Positions 51,982 through 60,507 of a DNA stretch of 64,000 nt are shown here, in pieces. The stretch comes from Dehalococcoidia bacterium (lineage in GTDB: Bacteria; Chloroflexota; Dehalococcoidia; Lucifugimonadales; VXLM01): contig VXLM01000034.1 in assembly GCA_009841605.1 (NCBI GenBank), positions 2,320 to 66,319 on the forward strand. The letters are read 5' to 3'. The translations under genes were made by a program, and so were the position numbers. The notes below the pieces were generated by a model that saw only the letters and a list, made by a program, of their open reading frames with translations, had not been told where the DNA came from and did not search any database. Positions within the stretch are counted from its first letter, which is position 1; every line of letters starts with the position of its first letter.

Positions 51982-52422
51982 ATGGTACTACAGAGATTGG
52001 ATCCGGTGGCGGAGCTTTGCCGGGTCGACAATGTGATGAACAGGTTTTGGAGGAGCTACTCCGGTTTGGGCCGCCCTGCCAGGCCACAGGGCTGGGCCGT
52101 TCCTCTCGATGTTCGACAGGAAGGCGACAGTGTCGCCATCGACGCCTCTGTGCCCGGCATCGACCCCGAACAGATCAGCGCGACCGTCGAGGACGGCGTC
52201 CTGACCATCAAGGGAGAGACCGCAACGGAGACGAAGAAGAATGACGAGCGCTACTACCTGCGCGAGCGTAGGGTTGGCGCCTTCCATCGCTCCGTGCGTC
52301 TGCCCGACACGGTGGACACCGAAGGTGCCGAGACGACCTATGAGAACGGGGTGCTCACCATCACGTTCCCCAAGCAGGAGTCCAAGAAGGCCAGGAGTCT
52401 TGCCATTAACGTGAAGAGCTAA
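51982..52422 (+). CDS. Small heat-shock protein, Hsp20/alpha-crystallin family
   Basis: 146 aa from ATG 51982, 8 bases after GAGAGG; GTG 51973 overlaps that SD. Holdase chaperone preventing aggregation. Alpha-crystallin domain from about residue 42 (AVPLDVRQEGDSVAIDASVPGIDPEQISATVEDGVLTIKGE) with the late motif YENGVLTITFPKQE and a short tail. It probably belongs to the same stress regulon as the divergent dnaJ-hspR pair. Confidence 0.93.
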   Translation: MVLQRLDPVAELCRVDNVMNRFWRSYSGLGRPARPQGWAVPLDVRQEGDSVAIDASVPGIDPEQISATVEDGVLTIKGETATETKKNDERYYLRERRVGAFHRSVRLPDTVDTEGAETTYENGVLTITFPKQESKKARSLAINVKS

Positions 52423-52449
52423 CCTCCTCTCCGCCCCGGACTCACGAAG

Positions 52450-52491
52450 CCTCCCGCGAGTTCGGGGCAATCCATTCCCTCGCATTGTCCC
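52450..52491 (+). terminator. Hairpin after hsp20
   Basis: GCCCCGGACTC pairs with GAGTTCGGGGC (one wobble) around a 14-base loop, about 30 bases after the hsp20 stop. No clear T tract follows, so termination strength is unsure. Confidence 0.4.
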
Positions 52492-52513
52492 GCAATTGGG
52501 ACGGTGATATTCT
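52485..52513 (+). promoter_or_regulatory. Promoter of speD-speB
   Basis: TTGTCC (52485-52490), 17-base spacer, TATTCT (52508-52513), about 38 bases before the TTG start of speD. Confidence 0.5.
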
Positions 52514-52551
52514 AGGGTCTCAAGTCTTCTGCGATCACCGACGAGGCTGCC

Positions 52552-52983
52552 TTGCATCTCGCTATCGACGGCTACGGGGCCGACTCCGCCAAACTCAGCG
52601 ACGAGGCGCTCGTCTACCGCTTTCTCGATGAGTACCCCAACGTGATCGGCATGACCAAGGTCGCCGCCCCGCAGGTCTACTCCTACACCGGCAAGGTCCC
52701 CGACGACTGGGGCGTTTCCGGGTTTGTCATCATTGCAGAGAGCCACATCAGCGTCCATACCTTCCCGGATAAGGGCTACCTCAACATCGACATATTTTCG
52801 TGCAATGACTTCGACATTTCCGCTTCCCTCGACGACGTGAAGGCCGCGTTCGGTGTGAAGGGCGAGGTCAAGACCTGGACGATGGATCGTTCCTTCGACC
52901 ACGCGACGCCGCGAGAGGCCTACGCCGGCATGGTCCGAGAGCGAGTCTTCCTCTCCACCGCCCGCGGCAGCGGCGATGCGTAG
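52552..52983 (+). CDS. speD: S-adenosylmethionine decarboxylase proenzyme
   Basis: 143 aa, TTG start with GAGG upstream; an in-frame stop at 52513 rules out much longer versions. Self-cleaves to make a pyruvoyl enzyme supplying aminopropyl groups for spermidine. The cleavage site is Glu63-Ser64 in [22 protein letters not shown], with His69 and Cys84 as processing/catalytic residues. Stop overlaps speB by 8 bases. A spermidine synthase is not in the window. Confidence 0.93.
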   Translation: MHLAIDGYGADSAKLSDEALVYRFLDEYPNVIGMTKVAAPQVYSYTGKVPDDWGVSGFVIIAESHISVHTFPDKGYLNIDIFSCNDFDISASLDDVKAAFGVKGEVKTWTMDRSFDHATPREAYAGMVRERVFLSTARGSGDA

Positions 52984-53869
52984 CTCCGACTGGCCCGAGG
53001 ACGTCCCCCGCACGTGGGAGACCTTTCTCGATACCCCGGCATCCCGGACTCTCCAAGACTCCGGTGTCGTTGTCGTCCCTGTCCCTTATGACAGCACCAC
53101 GTCCTTCCAGCCCGGCGCGCGCCATGGCCCTCGCGCCACCATCACCGCCTCCAAGCAGCTTGAAGAGTGGGACATCGAGCTTGAGCGGGATGTCTCCACC
53201 GTCGGCATCTATACCACCCAGGAAATAGAGCCGCACAGCGGAGGCCCGGAGGCTATGATTGAGCGCGTCCGTCGCGTCGCGTCGCACTTCATCGCGCAAG
53301 ACAAGCTCGTGGCCCTGCTCGGCGGCGAGCACACCATCACCGTCGGAGGAGTCACAGCGGCGCTTGAAAGGCATCCCGACCTGACCGTTCTCTACCTCGA
53401 CGCCCACGCAGACCTCCGAAACGAGTACATGGGGAGCCGGTGGAGCCACGCCTGCGTCGCTCGACGACTGCATGAACGCGCTCCCATCGTGCAGGTCGGC
53501 ATTCGCAGCATGAGCGAGACCGAAGGGCGGTTCATTAGCACCAAAGGCGTGCCCGTCTTCACATGGCCTCCCTCGGTGGGAATCGATGAACTCGCCGCCG
53601 ACGTAATCGAGCGACTGGGCACAAAGGTATACGTCAGCGTCGACCTCGACGTACTCGATCCCTCGATCATGTCCGCCGTCGGCACTCCCGAGCCGGGTGG
53701 AATGACGTGGTCCGAAGCCACGAAACTGCTTCATCTTGTCTCGGAGAGCAGGCGAATCGTCGGCTTCGACGTAGTGGAGCTAAGCCCGAACGAAGGTCCC
53801 GTGGCCTGCGCCTTCACGGCTGCCAAGCTTCTCTACAAGCTAATCGGCTACGCCACGTCGAAACTGTGA
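52976..53869 (+). CDS. speB: Agmatinase / ureohydrolase family
   Basis: 297 aa. Hydrolyses agmatine to putrescine and urea, judged from the partner speD. Binuclear Mn site: His119 in GGEHT, Asp142, His144, Asp146 in LDAHAD, Asp223 and Asp225 in [10 protein letters not shown]. Overlap with speD by 8 bases points to coupled translation and a polyamine pathway. Arginase or guanidinobutyrase activity cannot be excluded from sequence; no speA is seen here. Confidence 0.92.
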   Translation: MRSSDWPEDVPRTWETFLDTPASRTLQDSGVVVVPVPYDSTTSFQPGARHGPRATITASKQLEEWDIELERDVSTVGIYTTQEIEPHSGGPEAMIERVRRVASHFIAQDKLVALLGGEHTITVGGVTAALERHPDLTVLYLDAHADLRNEYMGSRWSHACVARRLHERAPIVQVGIRSMSETEGRFISTKGVPVFTWPPSVGIDELAADVIERLGTKVYVSVDLDVLDPSIMSAVGTPEPGGMTWSEATKLLHLVSESRRIVGFDVVELSPNEGPVACAFTAAKLLYKLIGYATSKL

Positions 53870-53911
53870 GTACACTCCCTTCAATCCGACTATGAGAGTC
53901 TTCAAAAACTG

Positions 53912-53940
53912 TTGACCGCCTCTGCGTAGTTGACTACAAT
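53912..53940 (+). promoter_or_regulatory. Promoter of the tRNA-tuf operon
   Basis: TTGACC (53912-53917), 17-base spacer, TACAAT (53935-53940). Transcription would start around 53946-53948, at the first base of the hairpin annotated next. Confidence 0.75.
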
Positions 53941-53947
53941 ACGAACA

Positions 53948-53973
53948 GGGCTAGTTGGGCGCTAGCCCTTTTT
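53948..53973 (+). terminator. Terminator-like hairpin at the very start of the tRNA-tuf transcript
   Basis: GGGCTAG (53948-53954), loop TTGGGCG, CTAGCCC (53962-53968), then TTTTT. A perfect 7-bp stem with a U tract, placed only about 8 bases after the -10 box. It may instead end the speB transcript. Because it begins at the predicted start site, it would also be the 5' end of the tRNA transcript. Confidence 0.65.
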
Positions 53974-53991
53974 GTTGAGTAAATCAGCCGG

Positions 53992-54065
53992 GCCCCAGTG
54001 GCGCAATCGGCAGCGCAGCCGATTTGTAATCGGCAGGTTGGAGGGTTCGAGTCCCCCCTGGGGCT
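53992..54065 (+). tRNA. tRNA-Thr(TGT)
   Basis: Acceptor GCCCCAG pairs with CTGGGGC; D arm GCGC-AATCGGCA-GCGC; anticodon stem GCCGA-TTTGTAA-TCGGC with anticodon TGT; T-loop TTCGAGT. The T stem has one apparent mismatch. CCA is not encoded. Confidence 0.92.
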
Positions 54066-54107
54066 TTTCCCTAACCGAACCGAGATGACGCTTCGCCCAA
54101 GCGCTTC

Positions 54108-54136
54108 TTGGATTGGAAATGACGCTGTGCTAAACT
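54108..54136 (+). promoter_or_regulatory. Possible internal promoter before tRNA-Tyr
   Basis: TTGGAT, 17-base spacer, TAAACT preceded by TGC (extended -10). Lies 20 bases before the tRNA-Tyr gene. Confidence 0.35.
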
Positions 54137-54155
54137 TGTGGGTTGTCGGCTACGT

Positions 54156-54242
54156 GCAGGGATGGGAGAGTGGTTAAATCCACCAGACTGTAAATCTGGC
54201 GCCCTAAGGGCTACGTAGGTTCGAATCCTACTCCCTGCACCA
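54156..54242 (+). tRNA. tRNA-Tyr(GTA)
   Basis: Class II tRNA: acceptor GCAGGGA pairs with TCCCTGC, anticodon stem CCAGA-CTGTAAA-TCTGG with anticodon GTA, a long variable arm (GCCCTAAGGGC), T arm GTAGG-TTCGAAT-CCTAC, discriminator A, and an encoded CCA. Confidence 0.95.
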
Positions 54243-54266
54243 GACCGTTCTGAGAGGAAGGTGCGT

Positions 54267-54342
54267 GCCCTCATAGCTCAGGAGGCAGAGCGCGTTCTTG
54301 GTAAGAACGAGGTCAGCAGTTCGAGTCTGCTTGAGGGCTCCA
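54267..54342 (+). tRNA. tRNA-Thr(GGT)
   Basis: Acceptor GCCCTCA pairs with TGAGGGC; D stem GCTC/GAGC; anticodon stem CGTTC-TTGGTAA-GAACG with anticodon GGT; T arm CAGCAG-TTCGAGT-CTGCT region; CCA encoded. Order Thr-Tyr-Thr-tuf mirrors E. coli thrU-tyrU-(glyT)-thrT-tufB without the Gly tRNA. Confidence 0.94.
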
Positions 54343-54402
54343 CAAAACTGAACGAGAAAACAAAAATAACAAAAGAGAACTAAGAAGAGGAGAAAGTAGG
54401 AG

Positions 54403-55602
<1,200 letters not shown>

Positions 55603-55620
55603 CGCTAGGAAACAAAAACC

Positions 55621-55656
55621 ACGAAGGGACGCTCGCAGCGTCCCTTCGTTTCGTTC
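55621..55656 (+). terminator. Hairpin after tuf
   Basis: ACGAAGGGACGCT-CGC-AGCGTCCCTTCGT is a perfect 13-bp stem 18 bases after tuf, followed by TTCGTTCC. The T tract is interrupted, suggesting partial termination or 3'-end protection so that tuf exceeds its downstream genes. Confidence 0.75.
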
Positions 55657-55669
55657 CAACGAGGAAGCC

Positions 55670-55837
55670 ATGCCCCGCAGAGGAGATGTCCGAATTCTGA
55701 TAAACTTGGCCTGCACCAAGTGCCCGGAGCGGACATACCATTCGAGCAAGAACCGGCGTAACGACCCGGACCGGCTGGAACTCAAGAAGTACTGTCCGCG
55801 CTGCCGTACCCATGCCCTCTACCGCGAAGTGAGGTAA
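55670..55837 (+). CDS. rpmG: 50S ribosomal protein L33
   Basis: 55 aa, missing from the ORF track because it is short. ATG with [37 protein letters not shown] matches L33; zinc ligands Cys15, Cys18, Cys42, Cys45 are all present. Three bases before secE, so the tRNA-Trp found at this spot in some bacteria is absent. Confidence 0.95.
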   Translation: MPRRGDVRILINLACTKCPERTYHSSKNRRNDPDRLELKKYCPRCRTHALYREVR

Positions 55838-55840
55838 CCC

Positions 55841-56083
55841 ATGGTTCGTGATCCCCTAACCGGAGGACGGGCCGCCGCAGGACAGCCGCGGCGAGGGTTC
55901 AGTCTGCGCTTCATCTCCGAGGCCTATCGCGAGCTGCAGCGTGTCACCTGGCCGACCCGTGAAGAGACGATGCGGCTCACGCTCATGGTTCTCGCGGTTT
56001 CGGCCGCCATCGGCGCATTCCTCTTCGCTGTCGATATGGTCTTCACCAGGCTGATGGACGTGATCCTGGGGGTGAACCAATGA
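55841..56083 (+). CDS. secE: Protein translocase subunit SecE
   Basis: 80 aa. A cytosolic amphipathic helix (FISEAYRELQRVTWPTREETMRLT) with the conserved WPTREE, then one membrane segment (LMVLAVSAAIGAFLFAVDMVF). Partner of SecY at 17.6 kb. Stop overlaps nusG ATG by 4 bases. Confidence 0.95.
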   Translation: MVRDPLTGGRAAAGQPRRGFSLRFISEAYRELQRVTWPTREETMRLTLMVLAVSAAIGAFLFAVDMVFTRLMDVILGVNQ

Positions 56084-56637
56084 CTACGGAACAAGCTGAA
56101 CGCCGCTGGTACATCGTCCACACCTATTCAGGGCAGGAAGAGCGCGTTCAGAAGAACCTCAACCTGCGGATCGAGTCGATGGACGTTGGCGACAAGATCT
56201 TCCAGGTCGTCGTTCCCACCGAGGACGAAATCGAGATCAAGGAAGGCAAGCGCACGTCGGTGTCACGACGTGTCTTCCCCGGCTACATCCTCATCGAGAT
56301 GGAGATGGACGACCAGAGCTGGTTCGTCGTCAGAAACACCCCCGGCGTAACGGGATTCGTCTCCGCCGAGGACGAGCGCGAACAGCGCCAGAAACCCGTC
56401 CCCCTGGAGCAGAGCGAGGTCGACGCCATCCTGAACCACATGAAGTCCGCCGAACCGCGTGTACGCGTGGGCTTCGAGAAAGGCCAGATGGTGCGGATCG
56501 TCGACGGCCCGTTCATGGACTTCATGGGCTCCGTCGACGAGGTCTACGCCGAGCGTTCCAAGCTCAAGGTCCTCGTCTCGTTCTTCGGACGAGAGACACC
56601 CGTTGAGTTGGACTTCCTGCAGGTCGAAAAGGGCTAG
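56080..56637 (+). CDS. nusG: Transcription antitermination factor NusG
   Basis: 185 aa. NGN domain (RRWYIVHTYSGQEERVQKNLNLRIESM, RRVFPGYILIEMEMDDQSWFVVRNTPGVTGFV) and a C-terminal KOW (FEKGQMVRIVDGPFMDFMGSVDEVYAERSKLKV). Binds RNA polymerase and couples to S10 or Rho. Overlaps secE in ATGA. Confidence 0.96.
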   Translation: MTTEQAERRWYIVHTYSGQEERVQKNLNLRIESMDVGDKIFQVVVPTEDEIEIKEGKRTSVSRRVFPGYILIEMEMDDQSWFVVRNTPGVTGFVSAEDEREQRQKPVPLEQSEVDAILNHMKSAEPRVRVGFEKGQMVRIVDGPFMDFMGSVDEVYAERSKLKVLVSFFGRETPVELDFLQVEKG

Positions 56638-56650
56638 ACGCGTTAACCCC

Positions 56651-56682
56651 ACGTAGGGGCGACCCTTGTGGTCGCCCGAATT
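56651..56682. repeat. Dispersed repeat GTAGGGGCGACCCTTGTGGTCGCCC
   Basis: A palindrome between nusG and rplK in a co-transcribed block. The near relative GTAGGGGCAATCCCTTGTGGTTGCCC is at 28788-28813. Confidence 0.6.
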
Positions 56683-56731
56683 CGGTACCTACCAGCTTCA
56701 ATTCACAAAGATAGAATCCTAGGAGAGCAAG

Positions 56732-57157
56732 TTGGCTAAGAAGGTCAGGGCAGTCATCAAGCTGCAAATCGAGGGTGGCAAGGCGACCCCCGCTCCGCCC
56801 GTAGGTCCGGCTCTGGGTCAGCACGGCCTCAACATCATGGCGTTCGTCAAAGAGTACAATGCCCGCACTGCCCAGCAGATGGGCAATATCGTTCCGGTCG
56901 AGCTGACGGTCTTCGAGGACAGGTCGTTCTCGTTCATCCTGAAGTCTCCCCCGGCGGCTTCGCTGCTCTTGCAGGCCGCGAGGCTCGAAAAGGGGAGCGG
57001 AAACCCCCTCGCTGAGAAGGTTGGGACGGTTACCGAGGATCAGGTGCGGGAGATCGCCCAGACCAAGATGCAGGACCTCAACGCCGCCGACATCGAGGGC
57101 GCCATGAAAATCATCGAGGGCACCGCTCGTAGCATCGGCATTCAGGTACAGCGATAA
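56732..57157 (+). CDS. rplK: 50S ribosomal protein L11
   Basis: 141 aa, TTG start with AGGAG SD. Base of the stalk and target of thiostrepton-type drugs. [37 protein letters not shown] and [12 protein letters not shown] are diagnostic. Confidence 0.96.
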   Translation: MAKKVRAVIKLQIEGGKATPAPPVGPALGQHGLNIMAFVKEYNARTAQQMGNIVPVELTVFEDRSFSFILKSPPAASLLLQAARLEKGSGNPLAEKVGTVTEDQVREIAQTKMQDLNAADIEGAMKIIEGTARSIGIQVQR

Positions 57158-57191
57158 CGGCGACATCCGTCGCGCAAAGGGTTAGACAACC

Positions 57192-57905
57192 GTGACAACA
57201 GCAACAAAGCGATACACGACCGCCAAGGAACTCATCGAGCTTGACCGGCACTACTCACCGGCCGAAGCCGCGGAGTTGGTCAAGAAGACCGCCACCGCCA
57301 AGTTCGACGAGACCATTGAGCTTCACATTCGAACCGGGGCCGACCCCCGCCACGCCGACCAGATCGTTCGCGGGGTGACCGTGCTCCCACATGGCGTCGG
57401 CAAGCCCCTGCGCGTCACCGTCTTCACCGACGGCGAGGCCGTCGCCATCGCCGAGCAGGCAGGCGCGGACTTCGTCGGCAATGACGACCTCATCCAGCGC
57501 GTCGAAGGCGGCTGGGTAGACTTCGACGTGGCAATCGCCACGCCGGACATGATGGGCAAGATAGGGCGACTGGGACGCTATCTCGGACGGCGCGGCCTCA
57601 TGCCGAACCCTAGGACGGGAACCGTCGTTCAGCCCGACGACCTGCCGCGAGTCATCGAGGAGTCCAAGAAGGGCCGCGTCGAGTATCGCCTCGATCGCAC
57701 CGGGCTCATGCACCTCGCCATCGGCAAGGCCAGCTTCGAAGAGAACCAGATATTGGACAACCTGCTGACGATGATCGACAACGTCGTCCGCGCACGCCCA
57801 AGCGGTGTCAAGGGCCAGTTCATCATCGCGGCCTATCTCACGAGCACCATGGGTCCCAGCATCCCGCTGGATGTTGCGACCCTGACGACGACAACCGTAC
57901 AATAG
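57192..57905 (+). CDS. rplA: 50S ribosomal protein L1
   Basis: 237 aa, GTG start. Forms the L1 stalk that moves E-site tRNA. HIRTGADPRHADQIVRGVTVLPHGVGK and GRLGRYLGRRGLMPNPRTGTV are hallmarks. An L10 leader follows before rplJ. Confidence 0.96.
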   Translation: MTTATKRYTTAKELIELDRHYSPAEAAELVKKTATAKFDETIELHIRTGADPRHADQIVRGVTVLPHGVGKPLRVTVFTDGEAVAIAEQAGADFVGNDDLIQRVEGGWVDFDVAIATPDMMGKIGRLGRYLGRRGLMPNPRTGTVVQPDDLPRVIEESKKGRVEYRLDRTGLMHLAIGKASFEENQILDNLLTMIDNVVRARPSGVKGQFIIAAYLTSTMGPSIPLDVATLTTTTVQ

Positions 57906-57910
57906 AATAC

Positions 57911-57985
57911 GCTGTGCCGTAGACAGCGGGTTCCGCCATGTGGCGGAGTAAACTCGAAGAGACCCGCCGAGGTTCTAAGCGAATG
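57911..57985 (+). promoter_or_regulatory. L10 leader element
   Basis: The rplA-rplJ gap holds GCCGTAGACAGCGGGT ... GACCCGCCGAGGTTCTAAG. This matches the conserved CCGUAGACAGC and GCCGAGGU kink-turn-like sides of the ribosomal L10 leader family, in which L10(L12)4 binds to repress rplJ-rplL. Confidence 0.85.
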
Positions 57986-58027
57986 GATCTGTTGCCACGA
58001 GAAGGTGGCACGGTTCCGTGCTTATTG

Positions 58028-58058
58028 CCCCGAGTCTGCGGCTCGGGGATTTCTTTTT
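58028..58058 (+). terminator. Attenuator downstream of the L10 leader
   Basis: CCCCGAG-TCTGCGG-CTCGGGG followed by ATTTCTTTTT, an intrinsic terminator 48 bases before rplJ. A further hairpin, TTGCCAC-GAGAAG-GTGGCA, lies between leader and terminator, so L10 binding may switch termination. Confidence 0.8.
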
Positions 58059-58105
58059 CAGAACATCCCTGATACCGGCCCGAACAGAATGGAAGGTGAA
58101 ACAGA

Positions 58106-58663
58106 GTGCCTACACCTGAGAAGGAAGAACAGGTACGTCAGATCAAAGAACTGATCGAGACGTCGACCGTCGCCATAGGGACGAACAACAACGGCCTGTC
58201 GGTCGCCGACATGACTGAGCTCCGGCGCGTTCTCCGAGAGAATGGCGTGCGCCTGCGCGTCGTGAAGAACACCCTCGCGCACATCGCCGCCGACGAGGCG
58301 GGAGCCCCCGCCGTCAAGGACATCGTCACCGGCCCGACCGGCATAGCCTTTGGCTTCGACGACCCTGCAGTCGCCGCCAAGACCCTCACCGAGCATCTGG
58401 CGTCCTCCAGGATCCCCATGACCATCGTTGGCGGCTATCTGAGCGGAAGGTCGTTGACCCCCGAGCAAGTCGACAACCTAGCCAAGCTCCCGTCCAAGGA
58501 GATCCTCGTCGGGCAGGTGCTCGGACAGCTTCAGGCCCCCATCGCCGGTCTGGTGGGCACTCTGCAGGCCCCTATGCGAAACTTGGCCTACGTCCTCAGC
58601 GCTCCTCAGGTCGGCCTTGTTACGGCCCTCAAAGCCATCGCCGACCAGAAGGAAAGCGAGTAA
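58106..58663 (+). CDS. rplJ: 50S ribosomal protein L10
   Basis: 185 aa, GTG start. Anchors L7/L12 dimers on the stalk. VRQIKELIETSTVAIGTNNNGLSVADMTELRRVLRENGVRLRVVKNTLA is typical. Probably autoregulated through the leader upstream. Confidence 0.95.
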   Translation: MPTPEKEEQVRQIKELIETSTVAIGTNNNGLSVADMTELRRVLRENGVRLRVVKNTLAHIAADEAGAPAVKDIVTGPTGIAFGFDDPAVAAKTLTEHLASSRIPMTIVGGYLSGRSLTPEQVDNLAKLPSKEILVGQVLGQLQAPIAGLVGTLQAPMRNLAYVLSAPQVGLVTALKAIADQKESE

Positions 58664-58722
58664 CAATCTAACAACCTTCCGCAAACCACAACCAACCCAA
58701 GCAAACAAAAAGGAGAGAACCC

Positions 58723-59118
58723 ATGGCAACGAAAGAAGAAGTACTGGAAGCAATCAAGGGAATGTCGGTACTTGAGCTGGCCGAGCTGGTCAAGGAGCTT
58801 GAGGATACGTTCGGCGTGAGCGCCGCGGCCCCCATGGCCATGGCCGCCATGCCGGTCGCGACCGACGGCGGCAACGGCGCCGCCCCGGCCGCCGAGGAAG
58901 AGGAGAAGACGGAGTTCACCGTCGTCCTCAAGGACTTCGGCGCCAAGAAGATCAACGTCATCAAGGCCGTTCGCACCGTGACCTCCCTCGGTCTCAAGGA
59001 GGCCAAGGAAGTCGTCGAGGGCGCTCCCTCCAACATCAAGGAGGGCGTCAGCAAGGAAGAGGCCGACGAGGCCAAGACCGCCCTCGAAGAGGCCGGCGCC
59101 ACCGTCGACATCACCTAG
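58723..59118 (+). CDS. rplL: 50S ribosomal protein L7/L12
   Basis: 131 aa. N-terminal dimerisation helix ([33 protein letters not shown]), Ala/Gly hinge, and the C-terminal factor-binding domain [50 protein letters not shown]. The usual rpoB-rpoC genes do not follow. Confidence 0.97.
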   Translation: MATKEEVLEAIKGMSVLELAELVKELEDTFGVSAAAPMAMAAMPVATDGGNGAAPAAEEEEKTEFTVVLKDFGAKKINVIKAVRTVTSLGLKEAKEVVEGAPSNIKEGVSKEEADEAKTALEEAGATVDIT

Positions 59119-59154
59119 CCCTCGATCAGCGACTCAACGCGCCTGAAACACTTG

Positions 59155-59227
59155 GTTCGGCCTGCCTAACCCGGCGGGTCGAACCACAAGTCTCGCGTAC
59201 TTTTCCGGTTCGCGGGTCGTTCCCGCG
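59155..59227 (+). terminator. Two hairpins after rplL
   Basis: GTTCGGCCTGCC-TAACCC-GGCGGGTCGAAC (12 bp with two wobbles), a nearby CTTTTCC, then CGCGGG-TCGTT-CCCGCG. Together they probably end the rplJL transcript before the convergent RraA-like gene. Confidence 0.55.
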
Positions 59228-59284
59228 AGAGAACTTAACCCCATGTGTGGTTGCGGGCGAGACCTACGCAATACGCACTACTTT

Positions 59285-60004
59285 CTACTTTCTTCCTCCC
59301 TCCCGCTCCGCCTTCAGCTTTTCAAACATCGCCGCATTGTAGTACGTCGTCGGACGAACGTTGTCCCTCAGTACCATATCGCGGATAACGTCCTCGAAAT
59401 AGTCGTGCTCCTCCACCCAGTCAATGACCTCTTCGGCCCACTGGCTCGGTACGCATACCACTCCATCGTCGTTCCCCACGATCAGGTCGCCCGGACGCAC
59501 GGTAATCCCCCCGCACTGGATCACCACGTTCTCCTCGTACGAGAACATGAACGGCGCCTTGCCGGCCGCAACCGTTCCTCCCGCGGCAAATATCTTGAAA
59601 CCGAGCTTCCTCACACCCACGAGGTCGCGTATCGCTCCGTCGGTAACGATGCCTTCCGCGCCGTTCATCTTTAGCTGGAGCAGCTTCATCTCCCCGCCGC
59701 TCGATGAGTACCGCGATCCTGCTACGTCGCACACCAGCGCGTCTCCCGGCCCGCATCGCGCCATGGCCCTCGCTTCCGGCGCGTCCTCTCCGGCAGGAGT
59801 CTCGTCGAAGATATCCGGGCGTGGTGGAATGAACCGCAGCGTGCGCGCCCGCGCGGCGAGCGTCTCTCCCGGCGTCTGCGAGCTCACCCCCTGCATGAAC
59901 GACTGATGATAGCCGTGTAACTCGTCCAACGCGCTCCACACCGTCGGCACGCTCGCCCGCTTGTACCGCTCCAACAGGCCATCCGACAAATCAATCCCCG
60001 CCAA
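59285..60004 (-). CDS. RraA/HMG-aldolase-like protein
   Basis: 239 aa. The fold shared by RraA and class II 4-hydroxy-4-methyl-2-oxoglutarate aldolases. The signature IVTDGAIRDL, with Arg126-Asp127 binding substrate and metal, and GGEMKLLQLKMNGAEG are present. In the catabolic enzymes it splits or decarboxylates oxo-acids. The clustering here with enolase-type and hydroxyacid-dehydrogenase genes favours a metabolic role over RNase E inhibition. Confidence 0.85.
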   Translation of the reverse strand: MAGIDLSDGLLERYKRASVPTVWSALDELHGYHQSFMQGVSSQTPGETLAARARTLRFIPPRPDIFDETPAGEDAPEARAMARCGPGDALVCDVAGSRYSSSGGEMKLLQLKMNGAEGIVTDGAIRDLVGVRKLGFKIFAAGGTVAAGKAPFMFSYEENVVIQCGGITVRPGDLIVGNDDGVVCVPSQWAEEVIDWVEEHDYFEDVIRDMVLRDNVRPTTYYNAAMFEKLKAEREGGRK

Positions 60005-60050
60005 GCACTTCCTCCTACTTTCTACTCACTACTTTCTACTTTCTGCCTTG

Positions 60051-60416
60051 CTACTCCAGCACCTCGGTCGTGCAATGCGCCGTCTGCAGCGAGATATGTG
60101 AAAAGTCCTCGCCGTGGTTCGCCCCGTGACGATGCACCTCGCCCGCCGGGATCAGTGCCGTGTCTCCCGTGGTGATCTCGACTTCCTCGTCGCGCGTCCC
60201 GACGAACCCTTTGCCGCTTGTCGCGTACAGCACCTGGTCGCACGAGTGAGTGTGGAACTTTGTCCGCGCTCCTCCCCGAAAGTTCACGACGTTGAACCGG
60301 TAGCTCTCTGAGTCGTCGCCGTCTATCAGGGGATTCATCACCACCTGCCCACCCTCGAAGATGTCTCGGTGTGAGTTGTCCACTTCGTCCCTATCGACCG
60401 CCTTCATGACCTTCAT
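60051..60416 (-). CDS. Cupin-domain protein
   Basis: 121 aa. A single small beta-barrel: motif 1 RTKFHTHSCDQVLYATSGKGFVG carries two His and a Glu-like position (Gln); motif 2 is GDTALIPAGEVHRHGA with His. It should bind a metal. Role unknown: sugar/acid isomerase, dioxygenase or sensor are all possible. It lies in the catabolic cluster, 46 bases upstream of the RraA-like gene on the same strand. Confidence 0.8.
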   Translation of the reverse strand: MKVMKAVDRDEVDNSHRDIFEGGQVVMNPLIDGDDSESYRFNVVNFRGGARTKFHTHSCDQVLYATSGKGFVGTRDEEVEITTGDTALIPAGEVHRHGANHGEDFSHISLQTAHCTTEVLE

Positions 60417-60507
60417 CGCTGCCTCCTAGACTTTCCTACACAATACTCTATACGCATTAGCCTCTACTTCCCACTCCCTACGCAATCCCCTCTACTTTCT
60501 TCTCTCC

